Assembly: GCF_030297175.1 (NCBI RefSeq)
Contig: NZ_AP028070.1
Location: 3,100,001 to 3,164,000, forward strand
DNA length: 64,000 nucleotides
Reading direction: 5' to 3'
Source of the DNA: Marinobacter sp. LA51
GTDB taxonomy: Bacteria > Pseudomonadota > Gammaproteobacteria > Pseudomonadales > Oleiphilaceae
Shown here in pieces: positions 55,580 through 64,000 of this stretch. Every line of letters begins with the position of its first letter. The first letter of the stretch is position 1. The notes under the pieces are model-generated. The model saw nothing but the letters and a program-made list of their open reading frames with translations. It was not told where the DNA came from and ran no database searches. Made by a program: the position numbers and the translations under genes.

Positions 55580-55608
55580 CTCAGTGGGCGTGGTTGGCGC
55601 CCACTGAG
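55580..55608. terminator. Hairpin between convergent lon and marR-like genes
   Basis: CTCAGTGGGCG (55580-55590) pairs perfectly with CGCCCACTGAG (55598-55608) around a 7-nt loop. There is no T tract, so it may stop or stabilise transcripts from both directions. Confidence 0.55.
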
Positions 55609-55615
55609 GCCAGGC

Positions 55616-56206
55616 TCAGGACTTGGTCTCGGACTTCCAGCCGTCTTCGCGCAGCACCGGGCCCACGTGCAGCACCGGCGAGGCGTCGATGTCGTCAGCA
55701 TCCATCATGTTAGCCACGCGCTGGAGCGAGGCCAGAATCATGGTCTGTTCCCACTCATCGAGACTCTGAAACTTCTTGATGAAGTCTTCCTGCAGCGGAT
55801 TCGGGGCGCGGGCCAGAATCTCGTCGCCCTGCTCTGTCAGGTGCGCGTGCACCTTGCGCTTATCCTGGGTACTGCGCACCCGATACACCAGATTCCGCTG
55901 CTCGAGCCGGTCCAGAATCGTCGTGACCGTGGCCTGGCTCAGACTGACCTTGTCGGCGATGGTGCCGATGGTTACTTCACCAAGGGCACGGATGGTCCGC
56001 ATGATCAGCAACTGGGGGCCGGTTAAGCCGGCGTGCTTGCTAAGGCGCTTGGAATGGAGATCTGTTGCGCGGATAACCCGCCGCAAAGCGACCAGTACCT
56101 GCTCGTAATTCTGCACTGTGCTGCTCCGGTCCGGGGCAGATGCTCCGGTCTGTTTAGAATCGGGGGTGTCGAGGGAGTTGGGGTTCGCACCCTTTTTGCT
56201 CGCCAT
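55616..56206 (-). CDS. MarR family transcriptional regulator
   Basis: A 196-residue winged-helix regulator. The central MarR domain has LTGPQLLIMRTIRALGEVTI, the recognition helix IADKVSLSQATVTTILDRLE and the wing LVYRVRSTQDKRKVHAHLTE. N- and C-terminal tails of about 35 residues are polar and probably disordered. Start at 56206 (MASKKGANP) has GAGG about 9 bp upstream; the in-frame ATG at 56221 lies over it. Its target is not evident: lon is convergent and the TPR gene is divergent at 238 bp. Confidence 0.9.
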   Translation of the reverse strand: MASKKGANPNSLDTPDSKQTGASAPDRSSTVQNYEQVLVALRRVIRATDLHSKRLSKHAGLTGPQLLIMRTIRALGEVTIGTIADKVSLSQATVTTILDRLEQRNLVYRVRSTQDKRKVHAHLTEQGDEILARAPNPLQEDFIKKFQSLDEWEQTMILASLQRVANMMDADDIDASPVLHVGPVLREDGWKSETKS

Positions 56207-56444
56207 TGACGTTGGCCTCATTCAAACGAAAGCCCAGCCGAAACTGAGCCACTGAAAACACCAGATTTATTTATAACACTAACTATTAGAGGTCTCTGCA
56301 CCGCAAATTGCAAGTGGTCATATTTACCTAACGGCCGACGCACTCGCCCTCACCCCGGCCAATTCAAGCCGTGGGCATTTTTTCCGGCGGCCACTATGCT
56401 ATGGTCAGCAACTTTCTGAAAACCCGAATAACGGAAGTCGCCCC

Positions 56445-57467
56445 ATGATCAGCCGAAACCTGTACCGGTTCCTTTCCAGCCGCCCGACCTCCGGCATCTC
56501 TCTGGGCCAATTCCTGGGCCCAATCGGCCTGGGTCAAATCCGCGCCATCCTTATGACCTTCATGGCGCTAGCGCTGGTCATGACACTGGTCGCGCCCGCT
56601 CAGGCACAGGATCCGGAAACTATCGGCCCCAATGGCAAGAAGGACGTTACCTCCGACGATGTTGCAGCAGCCCTGGCAGACCTTGAAGAGCCCATGTACA
56701 CGCCGTTTATCGAGCTTTACCTGCTGGAAGAAAGCAAGGCGCTGCGCAAGGAGATGCAAAACACCCGGGCCGAGCTGATCGAAAAGGTGGTTGATAAGGA
56801 GCTGTCGGTAGCCGACAAGACCATGTCCTACGCCACCGATACGGTCACCTACTTCTTTTACCTGATCGCCGGCGCCACTTCTATTCTCGTAGTTATCGGC
56901 TGGAACTCCATCCGTGACATGCGTAACCAGCTCACCAGCCTGGCCGAGAAGCGCGTTAACGAACTGGTGGTGGAATATGAGAGACGGCTGGAGGGCATTG
57001 AGGACCAGCTAAAGCAGAAATCCGACATCATTCACCAGAACCAGGCAGAGATTGAGCGCACCAACGAAGTGCATTCGCTCTGGTTGAAGGCAAGTCAGGA
57101 GACGTCGCAGCAGAACAAGATCGCGGCTTACGACCAGATTCTCGACCTCCGTCCTGACGATGTCGAGGCGCTCAGCTACAAGGCCGACGCTGTACTGGAA
57201 ATTCAGGAACCGCTGTGGGCTATCAGCCTGTGTCAACGAGCGCTCAAGCTGGCCCCGGACAACGGCCATGCCCACTACCAGCTGGCGTGCGCCTATGCTG
57301 AGATTGGCCGCTGGGAAGACGCTGTAACGACTTTACAAAAAGCTATAGACATTTCAGAAGCTTACCGTGACGATGCCTCGGTAGACCTGAGCTTTGAACA
57401 CCTGCGTGAGCATGAAAGCTTCCGCACACTGGTTTTTACCAACCAGGACGACAGCACGGACGCGTGA
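56445..57467 (+). CDS. Membrane-anchored TPR repeat protein
   Basis: A 340-residue protein. A hydrophobic stretch (about residues 37-55, ending APAQAQ) is a signal peptide or first membrane segment after a longer basic N-terminus. A second membrane helix lies about 138-155 (FYLIAGATSILVVIGW). It is followed by a coiled coil (RVNELVVEYERRLEGIEDQL) and TPR-like helices (IAAYDQILDLRPDDVEALSY, LCQRALKLAPDNGHAHYQLA). The C-terminal part thus is a protein-binding TPR unit, likely cytoplasmic if the first segment is cleaved. Partner unknown. GGAAG precedes the ATG. Confidence 0.75.
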   Translation: MISRNLYRFLSSRPTSGISLGQFLGPIGLGQIRAILMTFMALALVMTLVAPAQAQDPETIGPNGKKDVTSDDVAAALADLEEPMYTPFIELYLLEESKALRKEMQNTRAELIEKVVDKELSVADKTMSYATDTVTYFFYLIAGATSILVVIGWNSIRDMRNQLTSLAEKRVNELVVEYERRLEGIEDQLKQKSDIIHQNQAEIERTNEVHSLWLKASQETSQQNKIAAYDQILDLRPDDVEALSYKADAVLEIQEPLWAISLCQRALKLAPDNGHAHYQLACAYAEIGRWEDAVTTLQKAIDISEAYRDDASVDLSFEHLREHESFRTLVFTNQDDSTDA

Positions 57468-57482
57468 CACTGCTCGGAGCGG

Positions 57483-57560
57483 CACAGGGCTTGCTTGCAA
57501 GCTGTGCGACTGGAAGCGACCGGCTGTTCCAATCAGCCAGTCCTTGCGGCCCTGTGTTTT
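57483..57560. repeat. Structured intergenic element with outer inverted repeat and two inner hairpins
   Basis: CACAGGGC (57483-57490) and GCCCTGTG (57549-57556) are perfect 8-bp inverted arms followed by TTTT. Between them, GCTTGC/GCAAGC (57489-57502) forms a short hairpin and GGCTG/CAGCC (about 57522-57538), extended by ACTGG/CCAGT, forms another. The shape is a three-way junction or alternative folds. It lies right after the TPR gene and may end its transcription. Confidence 0.55.
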
Positions 57561-57584
57561 CAGACAAACTCTGCCCCAATCTGC

Positions 57585-57613
57585 TTGACAAGAACAGGGG
57601 TGTGGTGTTTGTT
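57585..57613 (+). promoter_or_regulatory. Candidate livK promoter
   Basis: A consensus -35 TTGACA is at 57585-57590. At 17 bp spacing the -10 is a weak TTTGTT (57608-57613). The match is one-sided, so activation may be needed or the real -10 may lie slightly downstream. Confidence 0.35.
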
Positions 57614-57663
57614 TAACTCTCTGAGAACACAAGAATAACCCTGAACCAAACAGGACAGACCTA

Positions 57664-58776
57664 ATGAGAACCTCAGTAAAAAAACTCGCAACCGCTGTTA
57701 GCACTTCTATCGCACTGATGGGCGCCGGCCACGCCGCTGCCGAAATCCAGATTGGCATCGCCGGCCCGATGACTGGTCCTGTTGCCCAGTACGGTGACAT
57801 GCAGTTTTCCGGTGCCCGCATGGCCATCCAGCAGATCAACGCCAATGGCGGTGTGATGGGTGAAGAACTCGTTGGCGTGGAATACGACGACGTGTGTGAC
57901 CCCAAGCAGGCCGTAACCGTTGCCAACAACCTGGTGAACGACGGCGTTCGCTTTGTGGTTGGTCACCTGTGCTCCAGTTCCTCCCAGCCCGCATCTGACA
58001 TCTACGAAGACGAAGGTATCCTGATGGTTACCCCGGCTTCCACCAGCCCGGAAATCACCGAGCGTGGCTATGAACTGGTATTCCGTACCATCGGTCTGGA
58101 CAGCATGCAGGGGCCGGTTGCCGGCAACTACATCGCCAGCCTGAACCCTGAGCGCGTTGCGATTGTTCACGACAAGCAGCAGTACGGTGAAGGCATCGCC
58201 ACCGCCGTGCGTGACACCCTGAAGAATCAGGGCGTTGAAATCGCCATGTTCGAAGGCATCACCGCTGGCGACAAGGACTTCTCTTCGCTGGTCACCAAGC
58301 TGAAGCAGGCTGACGTGGACTACGTCTACTACGGTGGTTATCACCCGGAACTGGGTCTGATCCTGCGCCAGGCGCGCCAGGGTGACCTGGATGCCGTATT
58401 CATGGGTCCTGAAGGCGTTGGCAACAAAGACATCAACACCATTGCAGGCGAAGCCGCCGAAGGCCTGTTGGTAACCCTGCCACCGAGCTTCGACCAGAAA
58501 GCTGAGAACCAGGAACTGGTTAAGGCATTCGAAGGCAAGGGCGAAGATCCGTCCGGCCCGTTCGTACTGACCTCTTACGCGGCTGTCCAGCTGATTGCCG
58601 ACGGTATCACGAAAGCCGAATCCACTGATCCGTTCGACGTAGCAGCAGCCCTGCGCGGCGGCACCTATGAAACTCCGATCGGCACCGTTGAATACGACAA
58701 AGCCGGCGATATGAAATCGTTCGAGTTTGTTGTGTACGAATGGCATTCAGATGGAAGCAAAACTCCGGTAAACTAA
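57664..58776 (+). CDS. livK: Branched-chain amino-acid ABC transporter substrate-binding protein LivK
   Basis: A 370-residue type I periplasmic receptor with a signal peptide (residues about 1-27, ending GHAAA). Features: IQIGIAGPMTGPVAQYGDMQ at the mature N-terminus, VRFVVGHLCSSSSQPASDIY with the ligand-site serines, and YVYYGGYHPELGLILRQARQ. The family binds leucine, isoleucine, valine or related compounds. It heads livK-livH-livM-livG-livF. A terminator hairpin after it would make it more abundant than the membrane parts. Confidence 0.94.
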   Translation: MRTSVKKLATAVSTSIALMGAGHAAAEIQIGIAGPMTGPVAQYGDMQFSGARMAIQQINANGGVMGEELVGVEYDDVCDPKQAVTVANNLVNDGVRFVVGHLCSSSSQPASDIYEDEGILMVTPASTSPEITERGYELVFRTIGLDSMQGPVAGNYIASLNPERVAIVHDKQQYGEGIATAVRDTLKNQGVEIAMFEGITAGDKDFSSLVTKLKQADVDYVYYGGYHPELGLILRQARQGDLDAVFMGPEGVGNKDINTIAGEAAEGLLVTLPPSFDQKAENQELVKAFEGKGEDPSGPFVLTSYAAVQLIADGITKAESTDPFDVAAALRGGTYETPIGTVEYDKAGDMKSFEFVVYEWHSDGSKTPVN

Positions 58777-58808
58777 GCCAAATCGTTAAAAAACGGTAAT
58801 TTTGAGAG

Positions 58809-58843
58809 CACCTTCTCACCGCGATCCGGGAGAAGGTGTTTTT
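58809..58843 (+). terminator. Intra-operon terminator/attenuator between livK and livH
   Basis: CACCTTCTC (58809-58817) pairs with GAGAAGGTG (58830-58838) around a 12-nt loop and is followed directly by five T. It is a typical rho-independent terminator, 33 bp after livK. As livHMGF has no clear promoter of its own, readthrough is likely partial. Confidence 0.8.
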
Positions 58844-58937
58844 CTAGGCTCCTGTTGAACCTCCCCCACTCTCGGTTCGGTTATCCCGGGTTCGGCGTGC
58901 GGAAGCGGAGGGGGCAGGCTTTCGGAGTTTTCCAACC

Positions 58938-59860
58938 ATGCAAGACCTCCTTTATTTCTCTCAGCAGCTCATCAACGGGCTGACGATCGGGAGCACCTAT
59001 GCCCTGATCGCCATCGGTTACACGATGGTTTACGGCATCATCGGCATGATCAACTTTGCCCATGGTGAAATCTATATGATCGGTGCCTACACCGCGCTGA
59101 TCGCCATTACCGGCCTCGCCTCCCTCGGCGTTGTCTGGCTCCCCCTGATTCTAATCGTTGCCCTGGTCTGCGCCATGATCGTATCCAGTTCCATGGGCTG
59201 GGCGGTGGAACGGGTAGCCTACCGACCGGTACGCGGACGCCATCGACTGATTCCGCTGATCTCCGCCATCGGCATGTCGATCTTCCTGCAGAACTACGTG
59301 CACCTGGCCCAGGGCTCGCGCAACATCGGTTTCCCGGCACTGATTGAAGGTGGTTTCACGTTTGGCTCGGACGGCGCCTTCCAGATGTCGCTGTCGTACA
59401 TGCAAATCACCATCTTCATTACCACTCTGATCTGCATGACCGCCCTATCCCTGTTCATTGCCCGCTCCCGCACCGGCCGCGCCTGCCGCGCCGTGTCTCA
59501 GGACCTGGGTATGGCCAACCTGTTGGGCATCGACACCAACCGGATCATCTCCGCCACGTTCGTGATCGGCGCTGCGCTGGCCGCCGTTGCCGGCCTGTTG
59601 CTGGGCATGTATTACGGTTCGGTTGATCCCCTGTTCGGCTTTATTGCCGGTCTCAAGGCATTCACCGCAGCGGTACTCGGCGGTATCGGCAGTATTCCCG
59701 GCGCGATGCTGGGCGGGCTGATCCTGGGCGTGTCCGAAAGCATGACCTCCGGCTACCTTAGTGGCGAATACAAGGACGTGGTCTCCTTTGGCCTGCTGAT
59801 CCTCATTCTGCTGTTCAAACCCACCGGCCTGCTCGGCAAACCGGAGGTTGAGAAGATCTA

Positions 59861-59861
<1 letters not shown>
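58938..59861 (+). CDS. livH: Branched-chain amino-acid ABC transporter permease LivH
   Basis: A 307-residue inner-membrane permease with about eight helices. Characteristic segments are [32 protein letters not shown] and [24 protein letters not shown] lies about 10 bp upstream. Its TAA overlaps the livM ATG by one base (TAATG), suggesting coupled synthesis of the two permeases. Confidence 0.95.
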
Positions 59862-61132
<1,271 letters not shown>

Positions 61133-61138
61133 TGGACG

Positions 61139-61894
61139 ATGCTTGAAGTAAAGAATCTGTCCATGCGCTTTGGCGGCCTGTTGGCCGTGGACCAGGTGTC
61201 TCTGGACGTACAAGAACGGGAAATTGTCTCGATCATCGGCCCGAACGGCGCTGGCAAAACCACCGTGTTCAACTGCATGAGTGGCTTTTATCAGCCCACC
61301 GGCGGTCAGATCCTTTTCGAGGGTCAGGAAGTTCAGGGCAAGCCGGACTACAAGATCTCACGCCTGGGCATGGTGAGAACCTTCCAGCACGTGCGTCTGT
61401 TCAACCAGATGACCGTGGTGGAAAACCTGCTGGTCGCTCAGCACCGGCACCTGAACACCAATCTGGTGGCGGGCTTGCTGAAGACACCTAGCTATCGGGA
61501 GCGGGAACAGAAGTCCCTGGATCGGGCCGCCTACTGGCTGGACCGGGTTGGCCTGATGCACCTGGCCAACCGGGAAGCGGGCAACCTGGCCTACGGCCAG
61601 CAACGGCGCCTGGAAATCGCCCGCTGCATGGTCACTGAACCCAAGCTGCTGATGCTCGACGAGCCGGCGGCCGGTCTGAACCCGGCGGAAACCAAAGACC
61701 TTAACCAGCTGATCGTCAGCCTGAAAGAGGACTACTGCGTTTCCGTGGTGCTGATTGAGCACGACATGAGCCTGGTGATGGACATCTCCGACCGTATCAA
61801 CGTGATCAACCAGGGGCGTCCCCTGGCCAGCGGTACGCCGGAAGAAATCCGCCAGAACGACGACGTGATCAAAGCCTACCTGGGCGAGGCCTGA
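61139..61894 (+). CDS. livG: Branched-chain amino-acid ABC transporter ATP-binding protein LivG
   Basis: A 251-residue ABC ATPase. Walker A is GPNGAGKT, the Q-loop follows VRTFQHVRLF, the signature region is NLAYGQQRRLEIARCM (AYGQQ, the LivG variant of LSGGQ), Walker B LLMLDEPAAGLNP, and the H-loop VVLIEHDM. GGAG precedes the ATG. It works as a heterodimer with LivF, 9 bp downstream. Confidence 0.96.
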   Translation: MLEVKNLSMRFGGLLAVDQVSLDVQEREIVSIIGPNGAGKTTVFNCMSGFYQPTGGQILFEGQEVQGKPDYKISRLGMVRTFQHVRLFNQMTVVENLLVAQHRHLNTNLVAGLLKTPSYREREQKSLDRAAYWLDRVGLMHLANREAGNLAYGQQRRLEIARCMVTEPKLLMLDEPAAGLNPAETKDLNQLIVSLKEDYCVSVVLIEHDMSLVMDISDRINVINQGRPLASGTPEEIRQNDDVIKAYLGEA

Positions 61895-61903
61895 GGAAGA
61901 ACC

Positions 61904-62605
61904 ATGCTTGTACTAGAAGATGTCCATACCCACTACGGCAAAATTGAGGCGCTGCATGGCGTCTCTGTCGAGGTCAAAAAAGGCGAGATTGTGTCCCTGA
62001 TCGGCGCCAATGGCGCTGGCAAGACCACGCTGCTGATGACCGTGTGCGGCAACCCGCAGGCCAGCTCGGGCCGGGTTATTTTGAACGGCCGCGATATTAC
62101 CCGCGATCCTACCGCCAACATCATGCGTTCCGGGATTGCCATCGTTCCCGAAGGTCGGAGAATTTTCTCTGGCCTGACCGTGGAAGAGAACCTGCACATG
62201 GGCGGGTTCTTCAACACCAAGGCCGAGATCCGTAAGAGCCAGGACCACGCCTATGAGCTGTTCCCGCGCCTGAAAGAGCGTGAACACCAGCGGGCCGGCA
62301 CCATGTCCGGTGGTGAGCAACAGATGCTGGCCATTGGCCGCGCCCTGATGAGCAAGCCGAACATGATCATTCTCGATGAGCCGTCGCTGGGCTTGGCACC
62401 ACTGGTGATCAAACAGATCTTCGAAATCATCGGCCACCTGCGTGACGAGGGCATTACCGTGTTCCTGGTTGAACAGAACGCCCATCAGGCCCTGAACCTG
62501 GCGGACCGCGGTTACGTGCTGGAAACCGGCAAGATCCGGCTGCAGGATACGGGCAAGAACCTGCTCGCTAATCCGGAAGTTCAGAACGCCTATCTGGGCG
62601 GCTGA
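61904..62605 (+). CDS. livF: Branched-chain amino-acid ABC transporter ATP-binding protein LivF
   Basis: A 233-residue ABC ATPase, second half of the LivGF motor. Walker A GANGAGKTT, signature MSGGEQQMLAIGRALM, Walker B MIILDEPSLGLAP and H-loop VFLVEQNAHQAL (Gln/Asn in place of the usual His, as normal in LivF) are present. It is the last gene of the operon and is followed by a strong terminator. Confidence 0.96.
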   Translation: MLVLEDVHTHYGKIEALHGVSVEVKKGEIVSLIGANGAGKTTLLMTVCGNPQASSGRVILNGRDITRDPTANIMRSGIAIVPEGRRIFSGLTVEENLHMGGFFNTKAEIRKSQDHAYELFPRLKEREHQRAGTMSGGEQQMLAIGRALMSKPNMIILDEPSLGLAPLVIKQIFEIIGHLRDEGITVFLVEQNAHQALNLADRGYVLETGKIRLQDTGKNLLANPEVQNAYLGG

Positions 62606-62638
62606 ACTGAAGCCCGAAGGTTTCACCACGGAAAACAC

Positions 62639-62670
62639 AACCGGCGCATGGCTCATGCGCCGGTTTTTTT
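62639..62670 (+). terminator. Rho-independent terminator of the liv operon
   Basis: AACCGGCGCATG (62639-62650) pairs with CATGCGCCGGTT (62654-62665) around a 3-nt loop and is followed by a T run. It lies 34 bp after the livF stop. Confidence 0.95.
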
Positions 62671-62742
62671 ATTTCTATGGTTATAGAAGTCACAAAGAAG
62701 ATGAAAATGTCGGGAAAAATCAGTTACTCACCCGACAAACGG

Positions 62743-62770
62743 TTGGCGTCTTGGCGATATGCACTATACT
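62743..62770 (+). promoter_or_regulatory. Candidate promoter of the DUF3015 gene
   Basis: TTGGCG (62743-62748) and TATACT (62765-62770) are 16 bp apart, with five of six -10 bases matching. It lies about 118 bp before the ATG and just after the liv terminator, so it likely starts a new transcript. Confidence 0.5.
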
Positions 62771-62887
62771 CAGTCGAACGGTCATCCTGTCTCCACACAA
62801 ACCAGTCAGGGCCGTTTCCGCAATATCGCCCATCATCGGGTGACGCGGTATGCGACGACAGCAAAAAACCACACAAAGGAGTGGATA

Positions 62888-63352
62888 ATGAAAAAACTGA
62901 TCGCAGGTGCAATTCTTCTGGGTGCTTCCTCCATGGCTTTCGCACAGCCTGGCTGTGGTGTTGGCGCCATGATCTGGAAAGGACAGTCCGGTATTGCCCC
63001 CCACGTTTTGGCCGCCACTACCAATGGCACGTTCGGTAACCAGACATTCGGTATGACCACTGGCACCCTGGGCTGCCAGACCAACGAGTCTGTGCAATCC
63101 ATGGCCCTGTACATGGACAGCAACATCGACAAGGTTGCCCGTGACATGTCCCGTGGCAGCGGTGAGAACCTGGACACCCTGGCTGTTCTTTTGGGCGTGG
63201 ACGCCGCTGACCGCGATACCTTCCGCAAGGTACTGCAGGACAACTTCGCCACTATCTTCCCAAGCTCCGAAACCACCTCTGGTGAAGCAGTCGATGCCAT
63301 TGTCGCCCTGCTGGAGCAAAACCAGTCTCTGAGCAAGTACGTGGCCGCATAA
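62888..63352 (+). CDS. DUF3015 domain-containing exported protein
   Basis: A 154-residue protein with a signal peptide (MKKLIAGAILLGASSMAFA, cleavage near FAQ-PG). The mature part starts PGCGVGAMIWKGQSGIAPHV and holds FGNQTFGMTTGTLGC, the repeat core of DUF3015, with two conserved cysteines. AAGGAG lies 8 bp before the ATG; the open frame further upstream has no ribosome site. Periplasmic family without a known function. It precedes the DUF4105 gene by 87 bp, a pairing that I recall in related genomes, so the two may work together. Confidence 0.88.
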   Translation: MKKLIAGAILLGASSMAFAQPGCGVGAMIWKGQSGIAPHVLAATTNGTFGNQTFGMTTGTLGCQTNESVQSMALYMDSNIDKVARDMSRGSGENLDTLAVLLGVDAADRDTFRKVLQDNFATIFPSSETTSGEAVDAIVALLEQNQSLSKYVAA

Positions 63353-63439
63353 CACCGCGCCGTACAGGGATGCTCTTGTGCCAAGGACGGCGCACCATCC
63401 AGCTTCACTTGCTCTCAAATCCGGACGACTACATCATCC

Positions 63440-64000
63440 ATGGGCCAATCGCTTCGCCTCGGGCCAGCACTGTGCTGGCTTGCCCTCTCGGCACCTGCCC
63501 TGGCAGACACTTCGCCGACCAACGAAAACCTTCACCTGGATCCGGCCTGGCTGACGCTGATGCACTACCAGCAGGACAACCTCGGCGGCGGCTTTACCAG
63601 CCAGGCTGACGATCCGAATTTTTTTCTCAGCGACCAGGGCAAACAGGCGCCCGACCGAGAGCTGGAAGCAACCTTGTCCGCCATCCAGCAACCCGGCAGC
63701 GGCGATAACCACGCCCAATGCCGATTCCCAGCCCGCACAGCCTGGCTTTCGGATCAGCTGGATCTCTCATTGCCGGCGGTAGACTGCCCTGCGTACGAGG
63801 AATGGACCGAGACCCTGAACACCGAAACGGTAACCCTGGTATTCGCGGCGTCCTACCTGAACAGTCCCTCTTCCATGTTCGGGCACACTTTCCTGCGGCT
63901 GGACCCACCCCAGGACGATGACGAAACCAACCTGCTCCTGGCCAGCACCATCTCCTACGCGGCCGACGCAGCGGCCCACGACAGCGAGATCCTGTTTGCC
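63440..64000 (+). CDS. DUF4105 (Lnb-like N-terminal domain) protein, 3' end missing
   Basis: An open frame of 187 codons runs from ATG at 63440 to the window edge. It begins with a signal peptide (about residues 1-22, MGQSLRLGPALCWLALSAPALA). The DUF4105 signature TLVFAASYLNSPSSMFGHTF with its conserved His and preceding Cys (LPAVDCPAYEEW) is present. DUF4105 is related to the lipoprotein N-acyltransferase Lnb, so a membrane-associated acyltransfer or hydrolysis role is conceivable, but the enzyme's activity in Gammaproteobacteria is not established. The Shine-Dalgarno is weak. The rest, including expected membrane segments, lies beyond the window. Confidence 0.82.
   Translation, partial: MGQSLRLGPALCWLALSAPALADTSPTNENLHLDPAWLTLMHYQQDNLGGGFTSQADDPNFFLSDQGKQAPDRELEATLSAIQQPGSGDNHAQCRFPARTAWLSDQLDLSLPAVDCPAYEEWTETLNTETVTLVFAASYLNSPSSMFGHTFLRLDPPQDDDETNLLLASTISYAADAAAHDSEILFA

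Overview
The window is a contiguous stretch of gammaproteobacterial chromosome, GC-rich and densely coded. Gene content and order point to Marinobacter or a close relative. The run envC-ctpA-yibQ / hisF-A-H-B / AsmA-mutY-yggX-tRNA-Phe resembles the Pseudomonas arrangement, and a DcaP-like porin, TRAP uptake and arginine succinyltransferase genes fit a marine heterotroph. The genus is inferred from memory of gene order; no search was run.

Layout. 1-10.9 kb: cell-envelope and division genes (EnvC, CtpA, YibQ-like), the convergent histidine genes hisB-H-A-F with an SRPBCC protein in front, then AsmA, MutY, YggX and tRNA-Phe with a strong promoter and terminator. 10.9-14.2 kb: an accessory-looking patch behind the tRNA (two small unknown genes, an orphan ParA ATPase, a membrane-anchored beta-helix-like protein). 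14.2-16.3 kb: a short-chain dehydrogenase, an enoyl-CoA hydratase and a DUF4124 protein. 16.4-25.2 kb: a glycolate (2-hydroxyacid) module with TRAP transporter DctPQM, GlcG, GlcD, GlcE and GlcF on the minus strand and a divergent GntR/FadR-type regulator. Two TGGTCNGACCA palindromes lie in the shared promoter region. 25.3-40.9 kb: arginine/ornithine uptake (aotPJQM) plus astE on the plus strand, facing astC/aruC-aruF-aruG-astD-astB on the minus strand, with an RND efflux pair and its TetR regulator lodged between the two arms. 41-43.8 kb: an exonuclease/GIY-YIG nuclease and the porin. 44-48.4 kb: pyruvate dehydrogenase aceE-aceF. 48.4-57.5 kb: a 660-bp spacer, a divergent KamA-like radical SAM enzyme, an unknown lipoprotein, a CnoX-type thioredoxin with an intact CxxC, a Lon-family protease with a candidate heat-shock promoter, a MarR regulator and a TPR membrane protein. 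57.6-62.7 kb: a branched-chain amino-acid ABC operon livK-HMGF with a terminator hairpin after livK. 62.7-64 kb: a DUF3015 protein and the start of a DUF4105 protein that runs off the window.

The window is mostly housekeeping plus nutrient-uptake modules. I found no CRISPR array, prophage, insertion sequence or toxin-antitoxin pair. The least explained parts are the post-tRNA patch, the KamA-like enzyme with an atypical cluster motif, the RND permease with altered proton-relay residues, and two intergenic elements made of an outer inverted repeat enclosing two hairpins (28450-28559 and 57483-57560).
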